Positions 6,748 through 9,271 of a DNA stretch of 9,271 bases are shown here, in pieces. The position numbers were made by a program, and so were the translations under genes. Each line of letters begins with the position of its first letter. Position 1 is the first letter of the stretch. The DNA is from Methanobrevibacter sp. (GTDB lineage: Archaea; Methanobacteriota; Methanobacteria; Methanobacteriales; Methanobacteriaceae). The stretch is taken from positions 1-9,271 of the forward strand of contig JAISIQ010000138.1 in assembly GCA_031261945.1 (NCBI GenBank), written 5' to 3'. The notes under the pieces were generated by a model, which made no database searches, was not told the DNA's origin, and saw nothing but the letters and a program-made list of their open reading frames with translations.

Positions 6748-7518
6748 ATGGATCTTAAATTAATTCAGTTAATAATTGTTCTAATTCTATTCTCTATAGG
6801 AATAGCTATTTTTCTAAATAAATACACTAATGAAAATAAATATGCTAATGAAAAATATAGATCAATTACAATAGCTATTTATTTTGCTTTAGCTATTATA
6901 GCTTCATCATTTATATTTAATATTTATAGTAAAACTGTTATTCCTTTTATAAATAATAATTTAAATTTTATAATGGTCTTAGTAGGAATGTTAGTTATAT
7001 ATACTGGTTTTAGATTTATTTTTGAATCTAAAAATAAAAACAATAGAATGAATTCCAAAAGTTTAAAAATAAAAATAAAAAATAATCTTTCATTATATTT
7101 ATTATTTATTTCTAGCTATTTAGCTATATCAGTCAATACAATATATGTAGCTCCTATTATATGGAGTTCAATATTTGAATTAGGAATGATTTGTTCTATT
7201 GGATCATTTATTTTAATTATATCATTATATTTAATATTAAATTATTTAAAAAAATTAAAAAAGGTAAAAGAATTGAAAATTAAAAGTAAAAAAATAAATT
7301 CTTATGGATTAGCAGGATTTTATATAATTTTAATGGGAATTTTTTATTTAATAATATATATGTTTATACCAAAATTTCAAAGTGCTTTAATCATGGGAAT
7401 GAGTACTTTAAATCTACCCGAAATTAATATATTTATTTATATGATGATTATTTTGATAATTACTATAATTACAGGATTTTTTATGAAAAAATCTGAAAAA
7501 TTAAAAAATTTAATTTAA
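6748..7518 (+). CDS. Seven-helix membrane protein, DUF2162-like putative transporter
   Basis: The 256-residue protein is almost entirely hydrophobic with about seven predicted helices: near residues 5-24, 40-61, 71-92, 112-135, 142-168, 186-209 and 225-246. Lysine-rich loops lie between helices 3 and 4 and between 5 and 6, suggesting those loops face the cytoplasm. Length, topology and position beside ExbB and DUF2149 genes fit the DUF2162 family of predicted methanogen transporters. That assignment is from memory of family and context, not a search. ATG 6748 is preceded by GGAG at 8 nt spacing. No ATP-binding or obvious catalytic motif is present. The substrate cannot be read from the sequence; a metal ion or cofactor is a guess from the FmdE neighbour. 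Confidence 0.7.
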   Translation: MDLKLIQLIIVLILFSIGIAIFLNKYTNENKYANEKYRSITIAIYFALAIIASSFIFNIYSKTVIPFINNNLNFIMVLVGMLVIYTGFRFIFESKNKNNRMNSKSLKIKIKNNLSLYLLFISSYLAISVNTIYVAPIIWSSIFELGMICSIGSFILIISLYLILNYLKKLKKVKELKIKSKKINSYGLAGFYIILMGIFYLIIYMFIPKFQSALIMGMSTLNLPEINIFIYMMIILIITIITGFFMKKSEKLKNLI

Positions 7519-7551
7519 AATATTTAAAATAATTTGATATTTTAATATTTT

Positions 7552-7614
7552 GAGTTAATTTAATTTAAATTAATTTAAATTAATTTAGATTGAAGTTGAT
7601 TTAAATTGATTTAA
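7552..7614. repeat. AATTTAAATTA-type tandem repeat before the ExbB gene
   Basis: Units of about 10-11 bp (TTAATTTAAA variants, degrading to TTGATTTAAA) fill the gap. The 12-mer AATTTAATTTAA at 7557-7568 also occurs at 7507-7518, where it forms the last codons and stop of the preceding gene. Confidence 0.6.
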
Positions 7615-7615
7615 G

Positions 7616-7624
7616 ATATATAAT
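7616..7624 (+). promoter_or_regulatory. Candidate TATA box for the ExbB gene
   Basis: ATATATAAT lies 39 nt before ATG 7664, allowing a start of transcription near 7645, just before the AGTGA ribosome-binding site. The ExbB-DUF2149 pair may therefore have its own promoter. The evidence is weak because of base composition. Confidence 0.3.
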
Positions 7625-7663
7625 ACTAATTTAACTTTATTTAAGAAAAGTGAGTGTGAATAA

Positions 7664-8302
7664 ATGGAAATTATAGGAAGTGAACTATTAACAGAATTTT
7701 TACATGCGATATCTCAAAGTTTATTAATACCTGTTATAATAATACTTTTAATATTTGTTGTATTCAGTTTAATATCAATTGGCGGGCTTATATCAGAATA
7801 TACCTCTCGAAAAAAACTCACATTAAATGATATAGAATCATTAATAAACTCTATTAATAATTTAAGTAATCCTGAAGAAATGAAAGAAAAAATTAATGAT
7901 TCAGATATTGAAGAAAAATATAAAATAGCTATTATTAAAATTATTGATAATAATAATTTTGGCAGTGAAACAAAAAAAGCCTTTGCAGGGAAAATAATAG
8001 AAGAAGAAGAAATCAAAATGGAGAAAATTGTTGAAAAAACAGATACTATTGTTAGACTTGGTCCAACTGTTGGACTTATGGGAACATTGATTCCTATGGG
8101 TCCTGGACTTGCAGCTTTAGGGGCTGGAGATATAGTTACATTAGCACAATCAATAATAATAGCTTTTGACACGACGGTTACTGGACTTGCTGCAGCTGCA
8201 GTAGCTTATATAATATCAAGACTCAGGAAAAGATGGTATGAAGAAGATCTTTCTAATTTTGAAGTTTTAATGAGTTCTATTTTAGAAATTCTTGAAAAAT
8301 AG
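7664..8302 (+). CDS. MotA/TolQ/ExbB-family ion-channel subunit
   Basis: ExbB/TolQ proteins form an oligomeric channel around an ExbD/TolR dimer and convert ion flow across the membrane into mechanical work. The 212 residues have the family plan: an N-terminal helix (about 20-43), a cytoplasmic domain of about 85 residues, then a hairpin of two helices. The family signature begins at RLGPTVGLMGTLIPM (131-145). After a short Gly/Ala loop (to Asp156), helix 3 carries FDTTVTGLAAAAVAYI (168-183). The small polar residues Thr141, Thr170, Thr171 and Thr173 correspond to the Thr-lined path of ExbB. The C-terminal tail is charged. AGTGA at 7649-7653 and GTGA at 7656-7659 lie just before the ATG. The ExbD-like partner follows 107 nt downstream. 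In a single-membrane archaeon there is no TonB-type outer-membrane receptor, so what it drives is unknown. Confidence 0.9.
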   Translation: MEIIGSELLTEFLHAISQSLLIPVIIILLIFVVFSLISIGGLISEYTSRKKLTLNDIESLINSINNLSNPEEMKEKINDSDIEEKYKIAIIKIIDNNNFGSETKKAFAGKIIEEEEIKMEKIVEKTDTIVRLGPTVGLMGTLIPMGPGLAALGAGDIVTLAQSIIIAFDTTVTGLAAAAVAYIISRLRKRWYEEDLSNFEVLMSSILEILEK

Positions 8303-8395
8303 GGAAAACACGAAAAATAGAAAATAAAAAATAGAAAATAGGAGATAGAAGATATAAAATAGAAAATAAAAAATAAAAAATAGAAAAATATTAAA
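8294..8395. repeat. Purine-rich AAAATAGAAAATA repeats after the ExbB gene
   Basis: The space between the ExbB and DUF2149 genes is a run of AAAATAG and GAAAATA-type units, almost all A and G with single T. GAAAAATAG, the last two codons plus stop of the ExbB gene (8294-8302), recurs exactly at 8312-8320. Later copies are degenerate. Confidence 0.65.
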
Positions 8396-8409
8396 AGAGG
8401 TGATGGAGT

Positions 8410-8757
8410 ATGAGATTAAGAAAAAGAAAAATATTTGGAAAAAGTTCAAAAGATGAAGATCCATTATCTGGAATGGCTAATTTAACTGATGTTATGTTAG
8501 TATTAGCTGTTGGATTTTTGATTTTTGCAGTTATGTCAATGAACATGCAAAGTGTAATTTTTAGTGATTCTACTCCTGAAGAAAAATCAAAATTAGCTGA
8601 AGCTATTAAAAACACAGTAGCTGTTGAAACTGGTGAAGACTATAACGGAACTGTAGATCTTGAATCTGGAGAAAGTGAAGGAATGGAAAATATGGGAACT
8701 GTTTATAAAGATCCTGATACTGGGAAGTTAATAATGATTCCACCTACAGAGTCTTAA
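8410..8757 (+). CDS. DUF2149 protein, ExbD/TolR-like partner of the ExbB homologue
   Basis: This 115-residue protein has the ExbD layout: a basic cytoplasmic N-terminus (RLRKRK), one transmembrane helix (about 25-46) and an acidic external domain of about 70 residues. The entry to the helix, LTDVMLVLAVGFLIF, closely resembles the ExbD/TolR motif in which a conserved Asp just before the helix carries the proton; here that is Asp27. The C-terminal segment (MGTVYKDPDTGKLIMIPP) is what I recall as typical of DUF2149. ATG 8410 follows a near-consensus ribosome-binding site (GAGGTGAT, 8397-8404). The gene is 107 nt after the ExbB homologue and probably co-transcribed. The external domain is shorter than ExbD's usual one of about 90 residues. 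What it contacts outside the membrane is unknown. Confidence 0.85.
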   Translation: MRLRKRKIFGKSSKDEDPLSGMANLTDVMLVLAVGFLIFAVMSMNMQSVIFSDSTPEEKSKLAEAIKNTVAVETGEDYNGTVDLESGESEGMENMGTVYKDPDTGKLIMIPPTES

Positions 8758-8852
8758 TATAAAGTTAATATATTAATAGGGTATTAGAAAATTAAAAAAT
8801 TTTAAGGTGTATCCTGATTTTATCATTGTGTTTTGGATATGTATTGAAATCT

Positions 8853-8895
8853 TAGTTTTAGTTTTCTTATTTTTTTATTTCTTATTTTCTTTAAA
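8853..8895 (+). terminator. Possible T-tract terminator of the FmdE-ExbB-DUF2149 cluster
   Basis: Repeated runs of T, including a run of seven, occur about 100-140 nt after the DUF2149 stop codon, with no strong hairpin. Archaeal RNA polymerase can stop at oligo-T tracts alone. The distance from the gene and the general base composition keep this tentative. Confidence 0.35.
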
Positions 8896-9105
8896 ATATT
8901 ATTTTTTCTATTATAATTTATTAATAATCTTTTAATACCTATTTATCTTATTCTGATGTTTATTCTTGTCTTTATCCTCATCCTTATTCTTATTCTCATT
9001 TTTATTATTATTTTTATTTTTATTTTTTATTATTTAGATTTTTCATGTTTGGATTTTTTTTTAAATGATTAAAATGGAGTAATACATAATTGCTCTAAAA
9101 TATTA

Positions 9106-9192
9106 TTATAAGTTATAACTTAATCCATCTTTCTTGTAATAAGTTATAAGTTACTACAATTCCTTTATAATAACTTATAAGTGTAATAACTT
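9106..9192. repeat. Cluster of palindromic TTATAAGTT sites
   Basis: TTATAAGTT occurs at 9106-9114 and 9144-9152, and inverted at 9172-9180. The first lies in a perfect 14-bp palindrome (TAAGTTATAACTTA, 9109-9122), and the third overlaps the 10-bp palindrome ACTTATAAGT (9173-9182). Bases 9144-9153 can pair with 9171-9180. The cluster is either a set of binding sites or a structured RNA element. Confidence 0.55.
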
Positions 9193-9271
9193 CTTTAATA
9201 GCTATTTAATCCACAACCTTTAAATATTAAGTCAATCAATTGTATATTAGAAAGATAAATTATTTTCTATA

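Larger units (their letters stand above)
8758..9271. other. 514-nt non-coding end of the window
   Basis: No credible gene is visible on either strand. The stretch contains a 12-bp palindrome (TTAATATATTAA, 8765-8776), T-rich tracts, a pyrimidine-skewed block (about 8930-9040), a palindrome cluster (9106-9192) and a TATA-like TTTAAATA at 9219-9226. The last might belong to a + strand gene starting beyond the window. Confidence 0.6.

Noticed and set aside
7714..8172. Minus-strand open frame inside the ExbB gene
   Set aside because: It is the antisense of a well-supported gene; the hydrophobic pattern mirrors the ExbB helices.
8282..8615. Two minus-strand frames over the ExbB-DUF2149 gap and the DUF2149 gene
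   Set aside because: One is Phe/Leu-rich translation of the purine-rich repeat, the other antisense of DUF2149; neither has independent support.

Overview
The window looks like chromosome of a very A+T-rich methanogenic archaeon of the Methanobacteriales, most like Methanobrevibacter or a close relative. This rests on four things. There are large secreted beta-helix adhesin-like proteins with DUF11-type domains. There is an FmdE-family protein, a family best known from methanogens. There is a DUF2162 / ExbB / DUF2149 gene set. Finally, ribosome-binding sites of the AGGAGG and GGTGA type precede most genes. Genus and species are inference. All recognisable genes lie on the + strand.

Positions 1-5895 hold three adhesin-like surface proteins. 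The first (1-1389) is cut by the window edge. It has beta-helix repeats, one DUF11-like Ig domain and a lysine-rich C-terminal domain. The second (1787-3613) has a signal peptide, beta-helix, an NFYG-type cap region, a DUF11-like domain and the same lysine-rich C-terminal domain. Its only plausible start is an AUA codon behind a strong Shine-Dalgarno sequence. The third (4309-5895) has the same N-terminal plan but ends in a Gly/Asn/Ser linker and a transmembrane anchor. The family therefore appears to exchange C-terminal attachment modules.

Positions 6024-8757 hold four genes in the same direction: an FmdE-family protein with a C-terminal four-cysteine zinc-binding motif, whose start is also non-canonical (AUU or AUC); a seven-helix membrane protein resembling DUF2162; an ExbB/TolQ/MotA-type channel subunit; and a DUF2149 protein that looks like a short ExbD. 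ExbB plus an ExbD-like partner in a single-membrane archaeon suggests an ion-driven envelope machine. The neighbours point to metal or cofactor handling, but the substrate is unknown. Functional coupling of the four genes is inference from order and strand.

The spaces between genes are long, extremely A+T-rich and filled with short tandem repeats. Each gap has its own repeat unit, and in at least one place the unit includes the end of the preceding gene with its stop codon. Two perfect 13-bp hairpins with T-rich tails follow the first two adhesin genes and look like terminators. The last 514 bases hold no convincing gene. They contain a T-rich tract, a purine/pyrimidine-skewed stretch and a cluster of palindromic sites. 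I saw no tRNA, rRNA, CRISPR array, transposase or integrase.
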